Both the position numbers and the translations under genes were made by a program. Shown in pieces: positions 7,652 through 14,682 of a stretch of 17,408 nucleotides of DNA. The DNA is from Palsa-601 sp052146895 (GTDB lineage Bacteria > Actinomycetota > Acidimicrobiia > Acidimicrobiales > Bog-793). The stretch lies in assembly GCA_052146895.1 (NCBI GenBank), contig JBKQLZ010000118.1:1-17408 (forward strand), given 5' to 3'. Within the stretch, counting starts at the first letter, position 1; each line of letters begins with the position of its first letter. Under the pieces are notes generated by a model, which searched no databases, was not told the DNA's origin, and saw nothing but the letters and a program-made list of their open reading frames with translations.

Positions 7652-8548
7652 ATCGACCGCGTGGAGTTCGGACGTACCGGCCACCAATCGAGCCGGGTCA
7701 TCTTCGGGGCCGCCGCTCTCGGAGCCATGCGCCAGGAGAGAGCCGATCAGCTCCTCGATGTGCTCCTCGAGTTCGGCGTAAATCACCTGGATACGGCGGC
7801 TGGTTACGGCGACTCCGAGCTTCGGTTGGCGCCCTTCCTGGCGGAGCATCGGGCGAGCGTCTTCCTGGCGACCAAGACCGCCGAACGGACCGCTGATGGC
7901 GCTCGGGGAGGCCTCGAACGTTCCTTGACTCGACTCGGAGTGGACCACGTCGACCTCATCCAGCTCCACAACCTCGTCGAAGAGGAGGAGTGGCAAACGG
8001 CTCACGCCCCGGGCGGAGCGGTCGAGGGTTTGATAAGGGCACGCGAAGAGGGATTTACCCGCTTCATCGGGGTCACCGGGCACGGGTTGCGCATTGCTTC
8101 GATGCACCGACGCAGCCTCGAGCGGTTCGACTTCGATTCCGTGTTGCTTCCCTACAACTACTCGCTTGCACTGAACGATGACTACAGGCGCGAGACCGAA
8201 GCGCTATTCGCGACGTGCGCCGAGCGTGTCGTCGCCGTCCAGACGATAAAGGCGGCCGCTCGCCGCCGATGGGAGCCAGCGGACTCGTCCCCCCACTTCA
8301 GCTGGTACGAGCCGCTGCATGATCGCGAGGCGCTCGCGAGGTCGGTGTCCTGGACGCTCGGCGCAGGCGCGGTGGCGGGCCAGCTCTTCGTGAACTCCTC
8401 GAGCGACGCCAGGCTCCTCCGAACGACGTTGGAAGCCGCAGCGGCGCTCGAGGCGCAGCCTCGTCCGACCGACGACCAGATGCAGGCCGACCTGCTGGCC
8501 GAGGGCGTTGTCCCTCTCTTCGACGGCGCAGCGCTGGAGCGGATCTAG
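7649..8548 (+). CDS. Aldo/keto reductase
   Basis: A 299-residue NADPH-dependent oxidoreductase of the aldo/keto reductase superfamily, cytosolic. The start MIDRVEFGRTG matches the usual family N-terminus; an in-frame GTG at 7607 would add 14 atypical residues. The catalytic tetrad is visible: Asp48 and Tyr53 in LDTAAGYGDSE, Lys76 in FLATKT and His107 in IQLHN. The C-terminal half is a little divergent (PYNYSLALNDDYR, QTIKAAARRRW), as in the YgdS/ferredoxin-like subfamily often annotated as aldo/keto reductase. It is divergent from one hendecad-repeat gene and convergent with its paralogue, with no obvious operon partner. The substrate cannot be inferred. Confidence 0.92.
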   Translation: MIDRVEFGRTGHQSSRVIFGAAALGAMRQERADQLLDVLLEFGVNHLDTAAGYGDSELRLAPFLAEHRASVFLATKTAERTADGARGGLERSLTRLGVDHVDLIQLHNLVEEEEWQTAHAPGGAVEGLIRAREEGFTRFIGVTGHGLRIASMHRRSLERFDFDSVLLPYNYSLALNDDYRRETEALFATCAERVVAVQTIKAAARRRWEPADSSPHFSWYEPLHDREALARSVSWTLGAGAVAGQLFVNSSSDARLLRTTLEAAAALEAQPRPTDDQMQADLLAEGVVPLFDGAALERI

Positions 8549-8554
8549 ACGACC

Positions 8555-8572
8555 GCCGGGTAGTTGTCCGGC
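8555..8572. terminator. Weak hairpin between aldo/keto reductase and helical gene 2
   Basis: GCCGG (8555-8559) and CCGGC (8568-8572) could form a 5-bp stem with an 8-base loop in the 43-bp convergent gap. It is the best structure there, but it is short and has no U-tract. Confidence 0.25.
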
Positions 8573-8591
8573 CGCGGCTCACACAGTCTGT

Positions 8592-9218
8592 TCAGGAAGC
8601 CGACTCGTTCAGGTCGGAGAAGAGCTCCTCCTCTATGAGGTCCGCTGCAGAGTCGTTGTTGTCGCCCTCGCCCCTTTCCGATGCTGGCTTCTCGGCGACG
8701 CGCGCGGCGATCGCCCCCGCCAGCTCGAGGTCCGCGATGACCGCAGGACTGTCATCGCTCCGGGCGAGCATCTGCCGGACGTTCTGCACCGCCTCGCGGT
8801 GGGCCGAGTAGGCCTGCTCGATGGCTGTCTCGTACGCGAGCCGAGCGCCTTCCAGAGCCTCGAAGTAATTGTCCCGCGCCGAGCTCATGTTGTCGTCGTA
8901 CGCCTGCCGGATCTTTGCTGCGGCTTCGTTGTACCTCGTGCGAGCCTCGGCGATGACGTCGCGCCGGTTGTTGGAAGCGGTGTCGCTCACCTCTTGCTTG
9001 TAAGTCGCCCACGCCTTGTCGAGCTCCTGGCGGTGAGTCGCCGAAGCATTCACCTGCTGCGTCTCGTAGGTCGCACGGCTCGACTCGAGTGCGTCTTCGC
9101 AGGCGTTACGCGCGCGATCGAGCGCATCCCGCGAGTTCTCCCAGGCTTCGTCGATATCGATCAGGTAGTTGTTGCGCGCCTCGCGGTCCGTCGCATGGCT
9201 GCCAGCTTCCGTCGGCAT
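8592..9218 (-). CDS. Uncharacterised hendecad-repeat helical protein, paralogue 2
   Basis: Second member of the unrecognised family at 6836-7462, also 208 residues. It has the same order: a TEA...DREARN..LIDID N-terminus, eleven 11-residue units (25-145, such as SARDNYFEALE, GARLAYETAIE, QAYSAHREAVQ), the motif LELAGAIAARV, a charged linker and a C-terminal EEELFSDLN segment. Units one to five carry the aromatic/His at place five and units six to eleven at place six, in both paralogues, implying a conserved one-residue skip after unit five. ATG at 9218 is chosen over upstream in-frame starts because GAGAGG lies five bases before it and the N-terminus then matches the paralogue. There is no signal peptide or membrane span. 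About 79 of 150 positions in the N-terminal three quarters match paralogue 1 by eye. Confidence 0.82.
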   Translation of the reverse strand: MPTEAGSHATDREARNNYLIDIDEAWENSRDALDRARNACEDALESSRATYETQQVNASATHRQELDKAWATYKQEVSDTASNNRRDVIAEARTRYNEAAAKIRQAYDDNMSSARDNYFEALEGARLAYETAIEQAYSAHREAVQNVRQMLARSDDSPAVIADLELAGAIAARVAEKPASERGEGDNNDSAADLIEEELFSDLNESAS

Positions 9219-9528
9219 GTCTCCCTCTCTTTCCGACACGCAGTCGTTGCCGGGGTCAGCTCTTCGTTTCCCCACGTCCGGCCAGCAATCGAGGGGGCAT
9301 TCGTCCTCTCGACCACGGCTGAACCTGCGATCAATACTCGCGCGGTTCTATCGCCTGCGGGTACATAGGGAGGTCAGCCTCATCTGTGATCGGCTTGCCC
9401 GAGAGTTGATCGGGCCGTCGACTCTCGGGATATGCCTCGGCGAACCACCTATCGACGTTCGCGATCATGGCCCTGATCATCATCGTGATACCCGGCGCGA
9501 GCGTCGCACAAGGACTGAGCCGCAGTGG
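9219..9528. other. Intergenic region between helical gene 2 and sulfatase
   Basis: This 310-bp stretch holds the promoter region of the minus-strand gene starting at 9218 and the 3' end region of the sulfatase. The one clear element is the hairpin at 9398-9429. A 21-codon plus-strand reading frame at 9467-9532 has a hydrophobic start but no ribosome binding site and overlaps the sulfatase stop, so I do not call it. No RNA gene is recognised. Confidence 0.6.
9398..9429. terminator. Hairpin downstream of the sulfatase
   Basis: CCCGAGAGT (9398-9406) and ACTCTCGGG (9421-9429) are perfect 9-bp reverse complements with a 14-base spacer. On the plus-strand RNA the stem could extend inward with G-C, A-U and two G-U pairs to 13 bp and a 6-base loop. 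It is about 100 bases past the sulfatase stop on that gene's transcript, so a sulfatase terminator is the simplest reading, but no U-tract follows. Confidence 0.45.
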
Positions 9529-11052
9529 CTAGTCGAGCCCGACGCGGGTGAGGAGGTCGGCTGGGGCGCCAATCTTGCGGAGCTCGGCCTGCATGCCATC
9601 GACCATCTCGCGCTCGCCTGGCGCACCGAGACGGTTCTCCGTCTCGGCTGGATCTGTCTCGATGTCGAATAGGTAAGACTCCGACGGCGGTCGGCGCCCA
9701 GCCCAGTAGGGGAGGGCGTCGCCGGGCTCGAACGGCTGGCAGATGACCGGAACGTCGGTGCCCGGCATGTAGCTCAGGGTGGCTCTCCTGTCCGGGCGGG
9801 GGAGGCGTAACTGAGGCAGCGGGCCGACCGGCATCGTGGACCAGCGGTTGGACCACACCGAGAGGGGGAAGTTCTCCTCGCCGCATCCGCGCAGGTAGCG
9901 GCGGCGCCCGTCGGTGATCCCGACGTGACGACCCCAGTATCCGAAGAGCGCCAGCTCGCGGACCGAGGTGGCCGACCGGTTGATCAGTGGCAACAGTGAC
10001 CTGCCATGCGTCAGGTGGTCGACAGTCGCGCCGAACACATCGGCGATCGTGGCGTGGAGATCGACCGAGGTCGTCAAAGCCTCGACGTCCCGCGCAGGCT
10101 CGCCGGGCCATCTGACGAGAAGGGGGATCCGCCCGAGCTCGCTGTAGATCGGGGAGTCGGGCTTCCCGAAGTTGTCGTGCTCGCCGAGGTAGTGCCCATG
10201 ATCCGAGCAGACGATGACGCCCGTCGACTCGGCGAGCCCAGCTTCGTCTATGGCTGTCATGAGCCGACCGAACCAGTGGTCGATCATCGTGAGCTTGGCG
10301 CCGTAGTTGGCCCGGATGTGGCGGGCCTTGCGTGCATCGAGGCGCCCGCTCGCTATGGCATCGGTGAGATAAGGCGGCCAGATGGCGAGAGGGCCGTCCC
10401 AGTCCTCGTTGTACATCTGGGCATACGGCAGTGGCGTGTCGAAGGGCTCGTGCGGGTCGAACTCGTCGACGAACAAGAAGAAGCGCTGGTGCTCTCGCCC
10501 CGCCGACCTGATCCAGTCGGCGGCCGCTGCCATCGTCTTAGGTCCGGGGAACTCCTCTTCGGAGCGGAAGTAGGTGCGCGAGTCGTCATAGGGATGGTGA
10601 TAGAGCGGGCGCTCCACAGGGAGAGCGGGCGTGCCGGCCCACGTCGGGTCGGGAGTTGTGCGCCAAGGGTCGCCTTCGTGACCGCGCTCGTAGAGCCAAG
10701 CCGTGAAGTCCGTGTGGTAGTTCTCCCCACCGGTCTCGAAAAGGTGCGGATGATCCGACACGAGCATCGTGGTGACCCCGCGATCTCGCAGCGCTCGAGT
10801 GATGGCGTCCTCCCAGACCTCAATCGACCCCCAGGGCCGCCAGCAGAAATCGAGCGCCCCGACGAGGATGTCGTGACGTGCCGGCATGCATGGGAGCGAG
10901 CCGACATGGTGACTCGTGAACCGCAGGGCGGACTTCGAGAACTCGGCCAGACAAGGCGTCGCGAACTCTTCGCTGCCATACGCCTCGAGCAGGTGACGGT
11001 TGAGGCTGTCAAGCAGGACTACTACGAGGTTGCTCGGGTTCTGGTCTGTCAT
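9529..11052 (-). CDS. Sulfatase with C-x-P-x-R formylglycine motif
   Basis: A 507-residue type I sulfatase that would hydrolyse sulfate esters. LPCMPARHD places Cys55 in the C-x-[PA]-x-R motif for conversion to formylglycine, with Arg59 as its partner. Asp15 (VVVLLDSLN) is one metal ligand, although the usual second Asp is Ser here. The FDPHEPF (198-204) and SDHGHYLGEHD (283-293) segments supply the rest of the metal and sulfate site. The C-terminal subdomain ends with the typical LFDIETDPAETENR. There is no signal peptide, so a cytosolic enzyme is predicted, unlike many periplasmic sulfatases. The ATG at 11052 is supported by GGAGG seven bases upstream. It lies 93 bp after the sulfotransferase on the same strand. 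No formylglycine-generating enzyme gene is in the window. The substrate is unknown; phosphonate monoester hydrolases share this fold. Confidence 0.92.
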   Translation of the reverse strand: MTDQNPSNLVVVLLDSLNRHLLEAYGSEEFATPCLAEFSKSALRFTSHHVGSLPCMPARHDILVGALDFCWRPWGSIEVWEDAITRALRDRGVTTMLVSDHPHLFETGGENYHTDFTAWLYERGHEGDPWRTTPDPTWAGTPALPVERPLYHHPYDDSRTYFRSEEEFPGPKTMAAAADWIRSAGREHQRFFLFVDEFDPHEPFDTPLPYAQMYNEDWDGPLAIWPPYLTDAIASGRLDARKARHIRANYGAKLTMIDHWFGRLMTAIDEAGLAESTGVIVCSDHGHYLGEHDNFGKPDSPIYSELGRIPLLVRWPGEPARDVEALTTSVDLHATIADVFGATVDHLTHGRSLLPLINRSATSVRELALFGYWGRHVGITDGRRRYLRGCGEENFPLSVWSNRWSTMPVGPLPQLRLPRPDRRATLSYMPGTDVPVICQPFEPGDALPYWAGRRPPSESYLFDIETDPAETENRLGAPGEREMVDGMQAELRKIGAPADLLTRVGLD

Positions 11053-11145
11053 TTCTCTGCCTCCGGGCAGGCTGGCTGCATCGGCGCGACCCTTGGCTCG
11101 TCCTTGTCACAATGCCAGGCTTCTTCGGCGCTGGACGTCGAGCCG

Positions 11146-12678
11146 TCAGGTCTCGGACTTGAGCAGGAGCTTGAGCGTGGCCATGACGTCGCGTACCGCG
11201 TGACGGGAGTCCTGCGGTACCTCGGTCGTCCTCTCGACGCTCACCGTTCCGTCATGGACTGCCTGGGCAAGGTTGATCTCGCCTGCCGCGACGCGCAGCA
11301 GGACGTCGCCCACGCAACGTGCGCGAAGAGGCTGGCTCGCGTCCGGATCGCTCGGCGTGTCGTCGCTGATCGTCACGCCCTCGCCCTCTCGGATGGAGAC
11401 GACCTTGTCGGCGCCTCGCCCACCGCCCACGACCACGTCGAGGGAAAGGACCTTGGCGCCCTTGGACGCCGACAGTGCCGCAACCCGGTTCGAGAACATC
11501 TTCTCGAGCGACCTCGCGATCTCCTCGTTGTCGGCTCCGACACGCTCAGTGCTCGTGAGCCCGAGCAGCGCACCGAGGTCACCGCGCCAGCCTGCCTCGA
11601 CCGACGGATAGTCGAGCTCGGCGAGCATCTCGTTCATCCGCTGTATCTGGTTCGGCGCGAGCATCCTCGGGAGGGTCGACCCGCGCCCGATGGAGTCGGC
11701 GCTGATCGATTCGGTGTAGTCGATCTTGTAGTCGCCAGGCCCCCTGCCGTGGTCGCTCGTGAACGTGCGGTCGATGATGGTCTCGTCCGGTGCCAGATCG
11801 AGGAAATCGAGGATGTCCGACAGCGTCTGGCCCGGTTGGTCGCAGAGGAGCTCGTAGTAGACGCGAGCGTGCGCCACCTGGCACGTGCGCTCGAACTCGA
11901 GCATCTTCGTCGTCCGGTCGATCCAGTAGTTGCCGAGTCCGGCGACGAAGTTGCCCGGTGCTGCGCCTAAGTACGGAGCGAAGCCGTACGCGTTGAATCC
12001 CCACCTGGAAGCCTCGATCCCCGAAGCGATGAGGTCGAGCGGATACCGGTACAGGAATATGTAAGCGGCATCGGGGTAGCACTGACTCACGACGCCGAGG
12101 TGATCGACGGTCGTGAGGGACTTGTCGCAGTAGACCGAAGCCCCGACTGTGTTTGCGCAGTCGACCATGATCTCGTCGACGACCTTGCGGGCACGGCGGA
12201 TGACGTCCGGAGCAAGGGCAGCCGGGGCCTCGGCGGGCTCGGTCGGATCGGCCATGGCCTCGTTGGTCCGGTTCCACACCTCCACCACGTGCTGGAGAAT
12301 GGCAGACAGGTTGAGCTCCGGCGGGCTCACGATAGCGGGGTGGCTGTCGAGCAGGTAACGAAGAAGCGTCGACCCGGAGCGAGCGAGAGACACGACGAAG
12401 ACCGGTCGGACTTTCCGGCGCCGTCCGCGAACTGACGGACGGGCCTTCGTCCTCCTTGCGGAGGTCGCGCCGATCGGCGAGCCGGCCTCACGCGCCGACG
12501 GCGCGAGCTCGGCTGGGGTTGCAGTCTCGGGAGCATCGTTCTGCTCCGTCATCATCGGCGCGGGCGGGAGAACTGCTGCAGCCTGACCCTGCTCACGTTC
12601 GAGCACTCGCCGCAGCTCCTCGAAAGAAGGCCGGGGAGCAGCCTTTGCCGGTCTCCTCGGCGCGGCCGGCTTGGTCAT
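11146..12678 (-). CDS. Sulfotransferase with C-terminal SCP2-like extension
   Basis: A 510-residue PAPS-dependent sulfotransferase. Residues 1-90 are Pro/Ala/Arg-rich and probably disordered. The 5'-phosphosulfate loop is SLARSGSTLLRYLLDSHP (97-114) and the 3'-phosphate motif is YRYPLDLIASGIEASRW (210-226). The catalytic domain ends near 375. The last 130 residues (about 380-508), with GDVLLRVAAGEINLAQAVHDG and a final ATLKLLL helix, resemble a sterol-carrier-protein-2 domain, which would be an unusual fusion. The start is taken as ATG at 12678: a TACACT minus-10 box ends six bases before it, and a longer in-frame start at 12789 would overlap the divergent gene. It is upstream of the sulfatase on the same strand with a 93-bp gap. 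The acceptor is unknown; the SCP2-like tail makes a lipid or sterol-like acceptor worth considering (inference). Confidence 0.88.
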   Translation of the reverse strand: MTKPAAPRRPAKAAPRPSFEELRRVLEREQGQAAAVLPPAPMMTEQNDAPETATPAELAPSAREAGSPIGATSARRTKARPSVRGRRRKVRPVFVVSLARSGSTLLRYLLDSHPAIVSPPELNLSAILQHVVEVWNRTNEAMADPTEPAEAPAALAPDVIRRARKVVDEIMVDCANTVGASVYCDKSLTTVDHLGVVSQCYPDAAYIFLYRYPLDLIASGIEASRWGFNAYGFAPYLGAAPGNFVAGLGNYWIDRTTKMLEFERTCQVAHARVYYELLCDQPGQTLSDILDFLDLAPDETIIDRTFTSDHGRGPGDYKIDYTESISADSIGRGSTLPRMLAPNQIQRMNEMLAELDYPSVEAGWRGDLGALLGLTSTERVGADNEEIARSLEKMFSNRVAALSASKGAKVLSLDVVVGGGRGADKVVSIREGEGVTISDDTPSDPDASQPLRARCVGDVLLRVAAGEINLAQAVHDGTVSVERTTEVPQDSRHAVRDVMATLKLLLKSET

Positions 12679-12773
12679 CGAGCGAGTGTAACCAAGACTG
12701 TCCACGCCATTCGTTGGTAATGCTGGCGGCCGCGAGTCTGTCCACCACGCGGACCATGGGTTAGCCTTCGCGG
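12679..12773. promoter_or_regulatory. Divergent promoter region with two leaderless-type minus-10 boxes
   Basis: Both flanking genes have a TANNNT hexamer ending six bases before the start codon: TACACT on the minus strand (12690-12685) before ATG 12678, and TAGCCT on the plus strand (12762-12767) before GTG 12774. Neither start has a Shine-Dalgarno, so both mRNAs may be leaderless. CTGTCCAC occurs twice in direct orientation (12698-12705, 12738-12745), a possible shared regulator site, but it is short. Confidence 0.5.
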
Positions 12774-13418
12774 GTGCCATCGCGTCCATCGCAAGTAGGG
12801 CGGCGTCTGTCGCCTGCTATTTGGAGGAGACCGGGGAGGCTCACGCAATCGATCGCAGTCGCGACGGTCGCCTGTGCAGTCAGCGCCTGCGGAGGCGGCA
12901 CCGCTGCAGTGACGACCACGACCAAGCCTCCCTCCTATGAGACTCTCGTCGGAGCCGGGATTGCGTTGCTCAAGCAGAACAACCTGAATGCGGCTCAACA
13001 GCTTTTCGAACAGGCGGTCAAAGCGGCGCCCACGCTTCCGGTCGCGTACTACGACCTGGGCGTGATCGACCAAGAAGAGAACAACACCCGTGGTGCGCTG
13101 CAGGAGTACCTGATGGCGAATCGGGAGGATCCGAAGTACGTTCACGCGCTTTACAACCGAGCCGTGATCTACCGCACCCTGAACAAGCCGTTGGCAGAGT
13201 TCCTCTATAGGCAGGTCATCCAGTACCAGCCGGACGCTCCAACGGCACTCCTGGCACTCGGGCTGCTCGAGATCGGTGGCAAGGGTTCAGCTGTCCAGTC
13301 GCAGGCCATTGGTTACTTGAAGCAAGCGGTGAAGCTCGACCGATCGCTCATGGCCGACATCCCGAAGAAATATCGCGCCGAGGTGAGATCCACGAAGACG
13401 AAGTCGAAGACGAAGTAG
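12774..13418 (+). CDS. TPR-repeat lipoprotein
   Basis: A 214-residue predicted lipoprotein. The N-terminus has basic residues, a hydrophobic stretch (about 25-37) and a lipobox VSAC with Cys39, followed by a Gly/Thr linker. Residues about 54-195 contain roughly four tetratricopeptide repeats (for instance NAAQQLFEQAVKAAPTLPVA and the AIGYLKQAVKLD helix), a protein-protein interaction scaffold. The tail is Lys-rich (KTKSKTK). It would sit on the outer face of the membrane. The GTG at 12774 is supported by a TAGCCT minus-10 box six bases before it. The glycosyltransferase gene begins ten bases after the stop, so the two are probably co-transcribed, and the lipoprotein may organise an envelope assembly step (inference). 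Confidence 0.85.
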   Translation: MPSRPSQVGRRLSPAIWRRPGRLTQSIAVATVACAVSACGGGTAAVTTTTKPPSYETLVGAGIALLKQNNLNAAQQLFEQAVKAAPTLPVAYYDLGVIDQEENNTRGALQEYLMANREDPKYVHALYNRAVIYRTLNKPLAEFLYRQVIQYQPDAPTALLALGLLEIGGKGSAVQSQAIGYLKQAVKLDRSLMADIPKKYRAEVRSTKTKSKTK

Positions 13419-13428
13419 CGCGCTCTCC

Positions 13429-14670
13429 ATGCTCGTATCGGTGTTCACGCCCAGCCACGAGGTCCGCTACCTCGACATGGCGTACGAGTCGCTCGCACAG
13501 CAATCCCTTGCGGACTGGGAGTGGATCGTCTTGTTGAACAACAAGGCCGCCAACTGGAAGCCTCCCGCGGACGACGCGCGGGTGAAGGTGAGCCGAGCGC
13601 CGGCTCGTCTCCATGGTGTGGGCGCGCTGAAGCGGGCAGCGTGCGAGCTCGCCTCCGGCGAGATTCTCGTCGAGCTCGATCACGATGACGTTCTGGCCCG
13701 AGGCTGCCTTGCGCAGGTCGCGGACGCTCTGAAACAGCCGGGAGTGGTCTTCGCGTACTCGGACTTCGCCCAGATCAACGAAGACGGATCGCCGAATTTT
13801 GACGAGTTCGACTCGAGTTTCGGCTGGGTTTACACGAAGGGGAACGTCGACGGCCACAGCTACCACCGCTGCCATTCGATGGCGCCTACGCCTCACAACC
13901 TCGGGTACATCTGGTACGCGCCGAATCACGTGCGGGCGTTCCGGCGAACTGCGTACGACGCTGTCGGCGGGTACAACGCCGATCTCGAGTTCCTCGACGA
14001 CCAGGAGCTGATGTCGCGCCTGTACCTAGCCGGCGAGTTCCGCCAGATCAAGACTTCCCTGTACCTGCAGCGAGTCCACGGCCGCAACACACAGCGTGAG
14101 ATCCGGATCAACGCTGCGATCCAGGAGCAGACCGTCATCTACTACCGCCAGTTCATCGAGGAGCTGACGCTCACCTGGGCGAAGCGGAATGGTCTCCGCT
14201 GCCTGCGGCTTCGCACGCCGATCTGGATCGGGGACGAGCCCGACGAGCGGTACGAGGACGTCACGGTTGACCCGGATGATCCGAAGATCGCGGCCGGCGA
14301 CAGCACCGTCGCGGTCATGAAGGCGTACGACGTCCTGCAACGCCTACCCAACCGTGCCGCGTTCTTCAACGAGGCGCATCGGGCGCTCGCTCATGCCGGG
14401 CTGATGTTCACGCAGACGCCGAGCACCGACGGACGCGGGGCGTTCCAGGACCCGAGCCACACGGCCTTTTACAACGAGAACAGCTTCATGTACTTCACCC
14501 AGACCGAGCTGCGAGAGCTGGTGCCCGGACTGACTGCGCGGTTCCAGATGAGCCATCTGCGCACGTTCCACCCGAGCCCTGGGCACGTCGACATGAACAT
14601 CCCGTACGTTCAGGCTCATCTGCTCGCGGTGAAGGACGGCCCACGCCAGGGCGGGCCGCTTCTTTGCTGA
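13429..14670 (+). CDS. Family 2 glycosyltransferase with degenerate methyltransferase-like tail
   Basis: A 413-residue protein. Residues 1 to about 245 form a GT-A glycosyltransferase of family 2: MLVSVFTPSHEVRYLDMAYE start, donor-metal motif ELDHDDVL with Asp84/Asp86, and the acceptor-side segment FLDDQELMSRLYLAG (188-202). Residues about 255-405 match the second half of a class I methyltransferase (KAYDVLQRLPNRAAFFNEAHR, then PSTDGRGAFQDPSH, 331-344). The usual glycine-rich SAM loop is missing, EHL is replaced by QRL and the KPGG turn by AHAG, so methyl transfer is unlikely. The start is ten bases after the TPR lipoprotein stop without a clear ribosome binding site. No signal or membrane span is seen, so it acts in the cytosol. 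The sugar and acceptor are unknown. GT2-plus-methyltransferase fusions do occur in envelope-glycan clusters. Confidence 0.9.
   Translation: MLVSVFTPSHEVRYLDMAYESLAQQSLADWEWIVLLNNKAANWKPPADDARVKVSRAPARLHGVGALKRAACELASGEILVELDHDDVLARGCLAQVADALKQPGVVFAYSDFAQINEDGSPNFDEFDSSFGWVYTKGNVDGHSYHRCHSMAPTPHNLGYIWYAPNHVRAFRRTAYDAVGGYNADLEFLDDQELMSRLYLAGEFRQIKTSLYLQRVHGRNTQREIRINAAIQEQTVIYYRQFIEELTLTWAKRNGLRCLRLRTPIWIGDEPDERYEDVTVDPDDPKIAAGDSTVAVMKAYDVLQRLPNRAAFFNEAHRALAHAGLMFTQTPSTDGRGAFQDPSHTAFYNENSFMYFTQTELRELVPGLTARFQMSHLRTFHPSPGHVDMNIPYVQAHLLAVKDGPRQGGPLLC
14638..14657 (+). terminator. Hairpin at the end of the glycosyltransferase gene
   Basis: GGCCC-A-CGC pairs with GCGGGCC around a CAGG loop (8 bp with one bulged A), followed by GCTTCTTT. 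It overlaps the last codons of the glycosyltransferase, just before its stop. It resembles an intrinsic terminator for the plus-strand unit, but lying inside the coding end lowers confidence. Confidence 0.4.
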
Positions 14671-14682
14671 GCTAGGGCTTAG

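Noticed and set aside
8508..9368. 286-codon plus-strand open frame over helical gene 2 (and a similar one at 7040-7510 over gene 1)
   Set aside because: Both are antisense shadows; their mutual similarity simply mirrors the similarity of the paralogues on the minus strand.
9467..9532. 21-codon plus-strand frame starting MALIIIVIPGASVAQG
   Set aside because: No ribosome binding site or minus-10 box was found, and it overlaps the end of the sulfatase.
10006..11970. 654-codon plus-strand open frame
   Set aside because: It lies wholly antisense to the sulfatase and sulfotransferase, which have clear catalytic motifs; its Arg/Val/Gly-rich translation has no recognisable domain. GC-rich third positions create such shadow frames.
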